A stretch of 10,685 nucleotides of DNA from Gammaproteobacteria bacterium (GCA_027021095.1 JALUUZ010000278.1:1-10685); one strand, 5' to 3'; positions 1 to 5,848 are shown, counted from the first letter of the stretch. Notes: a model not told the origin generated them from the sequence alone. Numbers and translations: made by a program.

Positions 1-182
1 TGGATTTCGGTGCATTCGTCACGATTCTGCCTGGGCGTGACGGCCTGGTGCATATCTCGCAGATTTCCGAGGAACGCGTCGAGAAAGTCAGTGACAAGCT
101 CTCCGAAGGTGACCTGATCAAGGTCAAGGTGCTCGAAGTCGACAAGCAGGGGCGTATTCGCCTGAGCATGAAGGCTGTCTAG
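1..182 (+). CDS. pnp: Polynucleotide phosphorylase, C-terminal S1 domain (partial, 5' end outside window)
   Basis: This is the last 59 codons of an open frame that enters the window at base 3 and stops at TAG 180-182. PNPase is a phosphorolytic 3'-5' exoribonuclease of RNA turnover and a degradosome partner in many gammaproteobacteria. The visible part is an S1 RNA-binding fold: it opens with DFGAFVTILPGRDGLVHIS, passes through EERVEKVSDKLSEGD, and ends in KVKVLEVDKQGRIRLSMKAV. The ending QGRIRLS plus a few residues is typical of PNPase. Other S1 proteins such as ribosomal protein S1 normally continue past such a domain, so an immediate stop favours PNPase. The catalytic RNase PH domains and the KH domain lie upstream and cannot be checked. 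The stop codon lies inside a 16-nt repeat found again at the end of fliG. Confidence 0.9.
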   Translation, partial: DFGAFVTILPGRDGLVHISQISEERVEKVSDKLSEGDLIKVKVLEVDKQGRIRLSMKAV

Positions 183-228
183 CCCGCCTTTTTCACCACC
201 GTTCGTCGCGAGACGGAGCAAGGGTGCG
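176..228 (+). repeat. Dispersed repeat copy A, at the pnp stop codon
   Basis: TGTCTAGCCCGCCTTT (176-191) is identical to 8469-8484 at the end of fliG. Downstream, the blocks CACCA (194-198) and AGGGTGCG (221-228) recur in the same order in the second copy (8494-8498 and 8503-8510). Between them this copy has a small hairpin, CGTC-GCGA-GACG (204-215), with a GNRA-type loop. Seen directly: the shared blocks and the hairpin. Inferred: both are degenerate members of one small dispersed repeat family that carries or lands on the CTAG of a stop codon. Confidence 0.5.
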
Positions 229-249
229 GCATGGTCACACCTGTTTTTT
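222..249 (+). terminator. Weak candidate terminator for pnp
   Basis: GGTG (223-226) can pair with CACC (238-241) across an 11-nt loop, followed by TG and a run of six T (244-249). The stem is short and the run lies inside the 3' end of the convergent membrane gene. It is the only T-tract after pnp in the right place, but the stem is poor and Rho-dependent or overlapping termination is just as likely. Confidence 0.22.
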
Positions 250-900
250 GTCGCGCAGCCGTTTGATCCAGCGTGGCAGGAAAATCACGACGGCCAACAG
301 CGCCAAGGCCACGGAGCCGATCTGGATCTTTTGTGCCAGGCTGGTATCACCCGCGATTGCCTCGCGTCCGGCGTAGCCCAGGTAGGTATAGGCCAGGGCA
401 CCGGGGAACATGCACAGGTAGGATGCAACGATATAGTGCGACAGCTTGATCCGTGTCAGGCCCAGTGCGTAGTTCAGCAGATTGAACGGAAACAGCGGCA
501 CCAGGCGCACAAAGGCGACAAAGCGCCAGCCCTCCTGTTCGACACCGGTTTGCAGTTGCTGCAGCCGGCCGCCGGTCTGCCTGGCAACCCAGTCCGATGC
601 GAGATAACGTGCAATCAGGAACGACAAGGTCGCGCCAAGCGTGGCGGCCGTCAGGTTGTAGAAGGTACCGAGCAGCGGGCCGAACAGCGCCCCCCCTGTC
701 AGGGTCAACACCGAGCCAGGAACGAAATAGACGGTGCCGACGATATAGATCAGCATAAAGACCAATGGCCCGATGATGCCGGCATTGTCCACCCACTGTG
801 TGATCGTTTCAGCATTCAGCTGGTCGCGGTAGACGACCGCGAGAACGATTCCAGCGATCACGCTGAGTAACAGCAGCCAACGTACCAGTTTTCGGTTCAT
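235..900 (-). CDS. TVP38/TMEM64 (VTT, DedA-like) family membrane protein
   Basis: A 221-residue integral inner-membrane protein of the SNARE_assoc/VTT superfamily. Members have re-entrant hairpins, and relatives in other organisms act in lipid scrambling or export; the substrate here is unknown. After a basic start (MNRKLVRW) come a first hydrophobic segment (about 7-24), a segment at 40-60 leading into FVPGSVLTLTGGALFGPLLG, and the family signature at about 127-175: FVAFVRLVPLFPFNLLNYALGLT (R132, P135, P138, N143, G147), then FPGALAY (P166). A last membrane segment (about 194-209) precedes a basic tail. An in-frame start 16 codons upstream exists, but ATG at 900 overlaps the stop of the preceding hydroxylase gene as ATGA, which marks translational coupling and decides the start. 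Family assignment is firm; physiological role is not known. Confidence 0.88.
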   Translation of the reverse strand: MNRKLVRWLLLLSVIAGIVLAVVYRDQLNAETITQWVDNAGIIGPLVFMLIYIVGTVYFVPGSVLTLTGGALFGPLLGTFYNLTAATLGATLSFLIARYLASDWVARQTGGRLQQLQTGVEQEGWRFVAFVRLVPLFPFNLLNYALGLTRIKLSHYIVASYLCMFPGALAYTYLGYAGREAIAGDTSLAQKIQIGSVALALLAVVIFLPRWIKRLRDKKQV

Positions 901-1787
901 GTCCGTCCTCTTTCTTTTTCTGACAGGTCCGGCCCCGGTCCGTTCCATTTGCGCCGGCTGAGCGTATAGTCAGTGGGTCTGCCCAGAAACGGCAGGATCA
1001 GCATGCCTTGAAGCCGGCTGACCTGCCGTGGTGTGTCAAAATGACGAATGCCGAATTTCATCTGTCGCTGGCCGGCGCGTGGCTGCCGGCGGTAAGTGCC
1101 GAACAAGCGGTCCCAGCAGGACAAATTGAAGCCGAAGTTGCTGTTGGTTTCGTCATCGTCGATCGAATGATGTACGCGGTGCATGTCAGGGGTCACCACG
1201 AACAGGCGCATGATCCGATCCAATGTTGCAGGGATTTTGACGTTACCATGGTTGAACATCGCCATGGCATTCAACAGGATCTCGAACAGGATCACCGCCA
1301 GTACCGGCGGTCCAAGCACGATGATCGCCGTATACTTGACCAACATCGACAGAATGAGTTCGAGGGGGTGGACCCGCACTCCGGTGGTGACATCGAAGTC
1401 AGGATCTGCATGGTGTACGCGGTGCAGCCGCCACAGCAGGGGTATTGCATGCACCATCACGTGTTGCAGGTAAATCACTAAGTCCAGCACGACGATCGTC
1501 ACGGCCACACCGAGTACCGTGGGCAGTTGATAGTAGTTGAGCAGTCCCCAGTGCTGCTGCTGTGCAAACATGGCCAGTGCCACCATCGTGGTCGGCAGCA
1601 GCAGGCGTAGTACGATCGTGTTGAACACGACGAGTCCAAGGTTGTTGAGCCAGCGCATTGGTTTTGAGCGGGTCGGCCGGCGCCGCGGGCTGAGCAGTTC
1701 CCAAGCCGCCATGAGCAGCAGGGTACCGATAAACGCGGCAAGCCGCAGCGTTGTTTCATGTTGAATGATCCAGTCACTTGTAGTCAT
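897..1787 (-). CDS. Fatty acid hydroxylase / sterol desaturase superfamily protein
   Basis: A 296-residue membrane protein with the histidine clusters of the di-iron hydroxylase/desaturase superfamily: H109-VMV-H113, H122-RV-HH126, H140, H180 and H203-RV-HH207. Such enzymes use two irons, O2 and an electron donor to hydroxylate or desaturate lipids or other hydrophobic substrates at the membrane. Hydrophobic stretches lie at about 14-32, 50-74, 90-107 and 145-178, with the histidine clusters arranged for one cytoplasmic face. All expected clusters are present, so the enzyme looks active; the substrate cannot be read from sequence. I start at ATG 1787, preceded by a weak GAGG. An in-frame ATG at 1826 would add 13 residues but has no visible ribosome site and overlaps the -35 of the divergent promoter. 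It is first in an operon with the VTT gene and faces the ArsR-rhodanese regulator. Confidence 0.87.
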   Translation of the reverse strand: MTTSDWIIQHETTLRLAAFIGTLLLMAAWELLSPRRRPTRSKPMRWLNNLGLVVFNTIVLRLLLPTTMVALAMFAQQQHWGLLNYYQLPTVLGVAVTIVVLDLVIYLQHVMVHAIPLLWRLHRVHHADPDFDVTTGVRVHPLELILSMLVKYTAIIVLGPPVLAVILFEILLNAMAMFNHGNVKIPATLDRIMRLFVVTPDMHRVHHSIDDDETNSNFGFNLSCWDRLFGTYRRQPRAGQRQMKFGIRHFDTPRQVSRLQGMLILPFLGRPTDYTLSRRKWNGPGPDLSEKERGRT

Positions 1788-1802
1788 CAGGAGATAGCCT
1801 CG

Positions 1803-1813
1803 ATTAATCAATA
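1803..1813. repeat. Direct repeat ATTAATCAATA, copy 1 (possible secondary operator)
   Basis: The 11-mer ATTAATCAATA occurs here and again at 1849-1859, in the core of the large palindrome, with a 46-bp centre-to-centre distance. Copy 1 lacks the outer palindrome arms. It lies just upstream of the chosen start of the hydroxylase gene, so a regulator bound to both copies could contact both and repress the minus-strand operon. Repeat is seen; binding role is inferred. Confidence 0.4.
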
Positions 1814-1819
1814 CAGCCC

Positions 1820-1848
1820 TTGTCATCAGGCATATTAGCTAGTATTCT
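1820..1848 (+). promoter_or_regulatory. Sigma70-type promoter for the ArsR-rhodanese gene
   Basis: TTGTCA (1820-1825, five of six matches to the -35 consensus) is followed after exactly 17 bp by TATTCT (1843-1848, four of six to the -10). Transcription would start near 1855, giving a leader of about 38 nt before the ATG at 1893. The -10 lies inside the left arm of the palindrome, so a bound repressor would block RNA polymerase. For the opposite strand the palindrome also offers TAGAAT (1849 down to 1844) as a -10, but without a convincing -35. Confidence 0.5.
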
Positions 1849-1866
1849 ATTAATCAATAGAATACT
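1841..1866. promoter_or_regulatory. Perfect 11-bp inverted repeat, probable ArsR-type operator
   Basis: AGTATTCTATT (1841-1851) and AATAGAATACT (1856-1866) are exact reverse complements separated by AATC. The AT-rich arms stand out from the GC-rich surroundings. Winged-helix ArsR/SmtB dimers typically bind AT-rich palindromes of this kind in their own promoters. The location between a divergent pair, 26 bp before the regulator's start codon and over its -10, supports an autoregulatory operator shared with the hydroxylase/VTT operon. No T-run follows the repeat, so it is not a terminator. Confidence 0.75.
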
Positions 1867-1892
1867 TGAGATGGAGATTATAGGATTTTTGC

Positions 1893-2555
1893 ATGGCGGA
1901 CAACCCTTTTAAAAAAGCGCTTTTTTCCGAGTTTGCGCGTGTGGCCAAGGCGTTGGGAAATGGCAATCGGCTGGAGTTGTTGGAGTTTCTCGCCCAGCGT
2001 GAGTGCAGTGTCGAAGAACTGGCGAAATCGGCCGGTTTGCGTGTAGGCAACACTTCGCAGCATTTGCAGCAGCTGCGCCAGGCCGGGTTGGTCGTGGCGC
2101 GCAAGCAGGGGCTGAAGGTGTTCTATCGGCTGCGCAGCGATGAAGTCGTGGTGTTGCTGCAGTCACTTAGAAAAGTGGCCGAGCAGCATATCGCCGAGGT
2201 CAACAGCTTGGTGGATGAATTTCTGCGCGCGAAAGACCAACTCGCACCGATGCCGCGCGAGGAGTTGCTGGAAAAGGCGCGAGCGGGGTTGGTGACGGTG
2301 CTCGATGTACGCCCGCCGGAAGAATACAGGGCCGGGCATCTGCCTGGTGCAGTCAATGTACCGCTGCAGGCACTGCAGGAGTGGCTCGACCGGCTCGATC
2401 CGGCACAGGAGGTCGTCGCTTACTGCCGTGGTCCGCATTGTGTGCTGGCCTACGATGCAGTCATGGCGTTGCGTCAGCGTGGATTTCAGGCGCAACGTTT
2501 GCAGGACGGGTTTCCGGAGTGGAAATCGGCCGGGCTGCCGGTCGAACGTGGCTGA
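1893..2555 (+). CDS. ArsR-family transcriptional regulator fused to a rhodanese domain
   Basis: A 220-residue two-domain protein. Residues about 8-95 form an ArsR-type winged helix (ALGNGNRLELLEFLAQRE, then the recognition-helix region GNTSQHLQQLRQAGLV and the wing ARKQGLKVFYRL). Residues about 130-217 form a rhodanese domain (VLDVRPPEEYRAGHLPGAVNVP, active-site loop C178-RGPH-C183, and DGFPEWKSAGLPV). The loop carries the catalytic Cys178 and a second Cys183; the only other cysteine is C38 in the DNA-binding domain. Rhodaneses carry sulfane sulfur as a persulfide, so the fusion may sense reactive sulfur or a thiophilic ligand and pass that to DNA binding, probably as a repressor released by signal. 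The ligand is inference; the domain calls are firm. ATG 1893 is preceded by AGGA. The gene is monocistronic and divergent from the membrane operon. Confidence 0.9.
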   Translation: MADNPFKKALFSEFARVAKALGNGNRLELLEFLAQRECSVEELAKSAGLRVGNTSQHLQQLRQAGLVVARKQGLKVFYRLRSDEVVVLLQSLRKVAEQHIAEVNSLVDEFLRAKDQLAPMPREELLEKARAGLVTVLDVRPPEEYRAGHLPGAVNVPLQALQEWLDRLDPAQEVVAYCRGPHCVLAYDAVMALRQRGFQAQRLQDGFPEWKSAGLPVERG

Positions 2556-2562
2556 GCAGGGC

Positions 2563-2590
2563 CGCTGCTGTCAGCCGCAGCGATTGAGTT
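2563..2590 (+). terminator. Weak candidate terminator after the ArsR-rhodanese gene
   Basis: CGCTGC (2563-2568) and GCAGCG (2577-2582) form a perfect 6-bp stem with an 8-nt loop, starting 8 nt after the stop codon. The downstream tract is only ATTGAGTTT, so the T-run is poor. It may reduce read-through into fleS but is not a canonical intrinsic terminator. Confidence 0.35.
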
Positions 2591-2594
2591 TCCC

Positions 2595-2605
2595 TTGTTA
2601 AACAA
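2595..2605. promoter_or_regulatory. Small palindrome TTGTTAAACAA, candidate activator site upstream of the sigma54 promoter
   Basis: TTGTT-A-AACAA is a perfect 5-bp inverted repeat about 105 bp upstream of the predicted sigma54 start site, a distance typical for enhancer-binding proteins such as FleQ/FlrA. A second small one, TTCG-G-CGAA, lies at 2611-2619. Neither matches a FleQ box that I can confirm, so the function is inferred only from position and symmetry. Confidence 0.22.
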
Positions 2606-2679
2606 CTGTCTTCGGCGAATTTCTGACTCACGCCGTGTTTTGTCCCTATAGATTCATGTTCCTGTTGGTAAATTAGTGC

Positions 2680-2695
2680 GGGCACAGATATTGCA
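2680..2695 (+). promoter_or_regulatory. Sigma54 (RpoN) -24/-12 promoter of fleSR
   Basis: GGGCAC-AGATA-TTGCA matches the RpoN consensus TGGCAC-N5-TTGCA at every defined base but the first. The invariant GG (2681-2682) and GC (2693-2694) are separated by exactly 10 nt. Transcription should start near 2706, about 79 nt before the fleS ATG. Sigma54 control of fleSR, switched on by the FleQ/FlrA class of activator, is established in polar-flagellate gammaproteobacteria, so position and match agree. Confidence 0.85.
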
Positions 2696-2747
2696 CCACC
2701 AATCCTGTACAAGCAGGCAGGGTATTCGTGGTGCCAGGGCTGCCGCG

Positions 2748-2783
2748 ATGACCATAACCACATGGCGTGAACTACGGGGATGA
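2748..2783 (+). CDS. Possible 11-codon leader peptide ahead of fleS
   Basis: ATG 2748 opens a short frame reading MTITTWRELRG and stopping at TGA 2781-2783, one base before the fleS ATG at 2785. AGGG (2736-2739) lies 8 nt upstream and could act as ribosome site. The arrangement would let ribosomes reinitiate at fleS. Eleven codons are too few for any statistical support, so this is a candidate only. Confidence 0.2.
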   Translation: MTITTWRELRG

Positions 2784-2784
2784 G

Positions 2785-4023
2785 ATGGCGCAGAGTAAAA
2801 CAGACAAGCAATCCAAGTCACTTGAAGACGCTTTCCAGGCGTTCAATGATTTGTCGAGGCAACTGACCGAATCCTACAGGACACTGGAAAACCGGGTCGC
2901 CACCCTGTCGCAGGAACTGCACCAGGCGCGCAGTGAACGCTTGCAGCAGTTGATTGAAAAGGAAACCATCGCCAACCGGCTGACCCAGTTGCTCGAACTG
3001 CTGCCCGGCGGTGTCGTCGTGATGGATGGAAACGGACTGATCAAGGAGGTCAATCCTGTTGCCGTGGAATTCCTTGGCGAGCCGTTGCTCGGTGAGTTGT
3101 GGCACCAGGTGATCGAACGTGCGTTCACACCCGAAGTCGATGAAGGCAGTGAGGTCGTGCTGAAGAACGGCAGGCGGATCAGCCTGAGTTCCAGGGCACT
3201 GCAGGGTGAGCCTGGACAGATCGTTCTGTTGACCGATGTCACCGAACAGCATGCGTTGCAGTCGATGCTCAACCGCCACTATCGCCTGTCAGCGATGGGT
3301 GAGATGGCAGCCAGCCTGGCGCACCAGATCCGTACCCCGTTGGCGACCGCGCTGCTCTATATTTCACACCTGAACAGGCCGGAGCTTGCGGATGACGAAA
3401 GGCTCAAGACGCATGACAAGGTGATTTCACGCCTGCGCTACCTGGACCATATGGTCAACGACATGCTGCAGTTTGCCAGGAGCGGATCCTTCGACATGGA
3501 GTGTGTACAGGTCAGTGACCTGATCGAGAACCTGGAACAGACGGTAGAGTCGCAATTGGTCAGCCAGGATGCGCGGCTGCATGTGGCACGAATCGATCCG
3601 CGGCTGCAGCTGAAGGGCAATCACGACGCACTGCTCGGCGCCTTGATGAACATCGTGTCCAACGCCGTGCAGGCGACCGGTGCCGGAGCGGAGGTCTATC
3701 TCAAGGTCGACAGGAGCGGTGAGCGCAAGGTCAGGTTCCGTATCAGTGACAATGGACCGGGCATAGACCAGGAAGACCTGCCGAACCTGTTTACACCTTT
3801 TTTTACCACGCGGCCTCAGGGTACCGGGCTTGGCCTGTCTGTGGCGCAGACGATCGTCGAGGCGCATCACGGCAGTATCACCGCAAGCTCAGAGCCGGGA
3901 CAGGGCGCGGTGTTTACCATCGAGATCCCGGTCGCCAGCGAGCGTGAGTTGTTCGCCAAGGCCATCGGGAAAAACAGGGCGCTGCAGGCAGCAGATGATA
4001 CCCATAGTGTCAACAGCATCTAA
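2785..4023 (+). CDS. fleS: Flagellar two-component sensor histidine kinase FleS (FlrB-like)
   Basis: A 412-residue soluble kinase that phosphorylates FleR to time mid-class flagellar genes. There is no signal peptide or membrane segment, as expected for FleS/FlrB. Residues about 12-72 are a charged coiled coil, and about 72-160 a PAS-like domain (LLPGGVVVMDGNGLIKEVNP). The dimerisation box carries the phosphoacceptor H180 in SLAHQIRTPLATALLYISHL. The ATPase domain has an N box (NIVSN, N289/N293), a G1 box DNGPG (322-326) and a G2 box GTGLGL (346-351). All key residues are present. ATG 2785 follows GGGG at a good distance; an in-frame GTG at 2767 would add six residues and is less likely. fleR follows after 17 bp with its own GAGAGG. 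Length is close to the 402 residues I recall for Pseudomonas FleS. Confidence 0.9.
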   Translation: MAQSKTDKQSKSLEDAFQAFNDLSRQLTESYRTLENRVATLSQELHQARSERLQQLIEKETIANRLTQLLELLPGGVVVMDGNGLIKEVNPVAVEFLGEPLLGELWHQVIERAFTPEVDEGSEVVLKNGRRISLSSRALQGEPGQIVLLTDVTEQHALQSMLNRHYRLSAMGEMAASLAHQIRTPLATALLYISHLNRPELADDERLKTHDKVISRLRYLDHMVNDMLQFARSGSFDMECVQVSDLIENLEQTVESQLVSQDARLHVARIDPRLQLKGNHDALLGALMNIVSNAVQATGAGAEVYLKVDRSGERKVRFRISDNGPGIDQEDLPNLFTPFFTTRPQGTGLGLSVAQTIVEAHHGSITASSEPGQGAVFTIEIPVASERELFAKAIGKNRALQAADDTHSVNSI

Positions 4024-4040
4024 CGAGAGGAAAAACGACT

Positions 4041-5423
4041 ATGGCAAGCGGTTCTGTATTAGTGGTTGAGGACGATCCGGCGTTGCGCGAGGCATTGTGT
4101 GACACTTTGGAGCTGGCGGGGTATCCGACGCTGTCGGCGGAGGACGGGCGTGCTGCGATCAATGTATTGAACAAAGAGCAGATCAACATGGTGGTCAGTG
4201 ATGTGCAGATGAAGCCGATGGATGGCGCGGCCCTGTTGAAGAAAATCAAGGAAATCGATCCCAAGTTGCCGGTGGTGCTGATGACAGCGTATGGTTCGAT
4301 TCAAAAAGCAGTGCAGGCGATGCGCGAGGGGGCCATCGATTACCTGGTCAAGCCCTTCGAAGCCGAGGTGTTGGTCAACATGGTCAGCCGGCTGGTGCTG
4401 GACTCGGGTGACAAGCAGGAGCATGACTTGATCGCTGAAGACGAGGAGAGTAAGGACCTGTTGATCCTGGCCAGGCGGGTCGCGCAAAGTGATGCGACCG
4501 TGCTGTTGATGGGGGAAAGCGGCGTGGGTAAGGAAGTCTATGCACAGTATATACACCGCTATTCCGGCAGATCCAAAGGGCCGTTCGTGGCGATAAACTG
4601 CGCGGCGATTCCGGAAAACATGCTCGAGGCAGTGTTGTTCGGTTATGAGAAGGGGGCCTTTACCGGCGCCTACAGTTCCAATGCCGGCAAATTCGAGCAG
4701 GCGAACGGTGGTACCATCCTGCTGGATGAGATTTCGGAGATGGATCTCGGCTTGCAGGCCAAACTGTTGCGGGTTCTGCAGGAACGCGAAGTGGAACGCC
4801 TGGGCAGCAAGAAGCAGATCAAGCTGGATGTACGGGTGATTGCCACGACCAACCGGGATCTGCGTGAGGAAGTCAATGGCGCAAGATTTCGTGAAGACCT
4901 GTATTATCGCTTGAATGTCTTTCCGCTGCACCTGCTGCCGTTGCGGGACAGGCCGGGGGATATCCTGCCGCTGGCCAGGCGGATGATCGAACGTGAACTC
5001 AAGCCAGGGCAGGAAGTCCCGGAATTGACCACGGCGGCGGAACAGAAACTGCTGTCGCACGCATGGCCGGGTAACGTACGCGAGCTTGGCAATGTCATTC
5101 AGCGTGCAATGATCCTGTGCAATGCGAACAGGATTACCGACGAGGAGATTTATTTCGAAACACAGGCGAACGGCGAGATGCTGCGGCCGGTGCCGTCACC
5201 TGCGCTGCCGGCACGGACTGATGCTGCCGGGGCACAGGCGGATCCGGTGCCGCTGGATGCGCCTGACGATCTGAAATCACGCGAGCAGCAGATGATTCTA
5301 CAGGTGTTGCGTGAGGAAAGCGGCAGCCGTAAAAAGACCGCGCAACGTTTGGGGATCAGTCCACGTACTTTGCGCTATAAGCTGGCAAAAATGCGTGAGG
5401 CAGGAATACAGATTCCCGACTGA
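4041..5423 (+). CDS. fleR: Sigma54-dependent flagellar response regulator FleR (FlrC-like)
   Basis: A 460-residue NtrC-type activator. The receiver (1-120) has the acidic pair E10-D11-D12, phosphoacceptor D54, T82 and K104. The central AAA+ domain has Walker A GESGVGKE (158-165, K164), the sigma54-contact loop GAFTGA (205-210) within LFGYEKGAFTGA, Walker B GGTILLDE (223-230) and the FREDLYYRLNVFPL segment. A proline/alanine-rich linker (about 375-412) leads to a Fis-type helix-turn-helix (about 428-452, GSRKKTAQRLGISPRTLRYKL). The tyrosine in GYEKGAFTGA, instead of the commoner histidine, is what I associate with FleR/FlrC. Phosphorylated by FleS, it should activate sigma54 promoters for later basal-body and hook genes. 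Its position between fleS and fliE is the standard one. No terminator is visible after it. Confidence 0.92.
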   Translation: MASGSVLVVEDDPALREALCDTLELAGYPTLSAEDGRAAINVLNKEQINMVVSDVQMKPMDGAALLKKIKEIDPKLPVVLMTAYGSIQKAVQAMREGAIDYLVKPFEAEVLVNMVSRLVLDSGDKQEHDLIAEDEESKDLLILARRVAQSDATVLLMGESGVGKEVYAQYIHRYSGRSKGPFVAINCAAIPENMLEAVLFGYEKGAFTGAYSSNAGKFEQANGGTILLDEISEMDLGLQAKLLRVLQEREVERLGSKKQIKLDVRVIATTNRDLREEVNGARFREDLYYRLNVFPLHLLPLRDRPGDILPLARRMIERELKPGQEVPELTTAAEQKLLSHAWPGNVRELGNVIQRAMILCNANRITDEEIYFETQANGEMLRPVPSPALPARTDAAGAQADPVPLDAPDDLKSREQQMILQVLREESGSRKKTAQRLGISPRTLRYKLAKMREAGIQIPD

Positions 5424-5503
5424 GATTGAGGATTGGAATGACAGGAAATTGGCGGAATCGTGAACGATAATTATCTGAGAGAGAAAGCTTGGCAGGGGGG
5501 ACA
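5424..5503 (+). promoter_or_regulatory. fleR-fliE gap with a weak FliA-like promoter candidate
   Basis: The 80-bp gap has no GG-N10-GC pair with a sigma54 look. It does contain AACGATAA (5463-5470, six of eight to the sigma28 -10 GCCGATAA), preceded after exactly 11 bp by GGAAATTG (5444-5451, four of eight to TAAAGTTT). The -35 half is poor. The simplest reading is that fliE is co-transcribed with fleSR, with at most a weak internal promoter. A GGGGGG tract (5495-5500) just before the ATG serves as ribosome site. Confidence 0.25.
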
Positions 5504-5824
5504 ATGAGCGATATCGATATTCAGAATGTACTGGCGCAGATGCGCACCATGGCCTTGAAGGCCAAGGGTATCGAGGGGGCGGTGACTGAGTCTGTACCAC
5601 AGCAGGATTTTTCCAAGCTGCTGAAGGACTCGATCGAGGCGGTCAACGCGACGCAGAAAAAGGCTGGAAAATTGAGCGAAGCTTTCGTAACCGGCCAGCC
5701 GGGTGTAGACCTGGCGCAGGTGATGGTGGCGCTGCAGAAGGCCAATGTGTCTTTTCAGGCGATGACCCAGGTACGCAATAAGCTGGTCGATGCCTATCAC
5801 GAGATCATGAGAATAAACATCTAG
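5504..5824 (+). CDS. fliE: Flagellar hook-basal body protein FliE
   Basis: A 106-residue small basal-body protein that joins the MS ring to the proximal rod and is needed for opening the export gate. The C-terminal signature VRNKLVDAYHEIMRINI and the preceding LAQVMVALQKANVSFQAMTQ helix are diagnostic of FliE; length fits the usual 100-115 residues. There is no Sec signal, as expected for a protein exported by the flagellar apparatus itself. A TTG five codons upstream is in frame, but ATG 5504 has a G-rich ribosome site at the right distance and gives the usual N-terminus. It begins the fliE-J block, the standard order. Confidence 0.93.
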   Translation: MSDIDIQNVLAQMRTMALKAKGIEGAVTESVPQQDFSKLLKDSIEAVNATQKKAGKLSEAFVTGQPGVDLAQVMVALQKANVSFQAMTQVRNKLVDAYHEIMRINI

Positions 5825-5834
5825 GGATACGAAT

Positions 5835-5848
5835 GGCGCCTGTGCGCC
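5835..5848 (+). promoter_or_regulatory. Hairpin in the fliE-fliF gap
   Basis: GGCGC (5835-5839) and GCGCC (5844-5848) form a perfect 5-bp stem with a CTGT loop, 13 nt before the fliF ATG. No clear Shine-Dalgarno sequence lies between hairpin and ATG (TTGAATAAAACTC), so the hairpin may position ribosomes or affect mRNA stability. No T-run follows, so it is not a terminator. The structure is seen; its role is inferred. Confidence 0.3.

Noticed and set aside
1841..1866. Inverted repeat read as a bidirectional terminator
   Set aside because: It lies between divergent genes, is AT-rich in both arms, has no T-tract on either side, and covers a promoter -10.
2730..2743. GG-N10-GC pair in GTGGTGCCAGGGCTGCC as a second sigma54 promoter for fleS
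   Set aside because: Spacing is right but three of the ten core bases differ from consensus, and a far better element lies 50 bp upstream at 2680-2695.
4059..5060. Long open frame (333 codons) on the minus strand opposite fleR
   Set aside because: It lies fully antisense to an intact, strongly recognised gene, has no family-like motifs (glutamine/histidine/arginine-rich composition), and is the expected shadow of GC-biased third codon positions.
5209..5224. CGGCAC...ATGC near the end of fleR as an internal sigma54 promoter for fliE
   Set aside because: GG and GC are 11 nt apart rather than 10; sigma54 does not tolerate this spacing well, and it lies in coding sequence of the proline/alanine linker.
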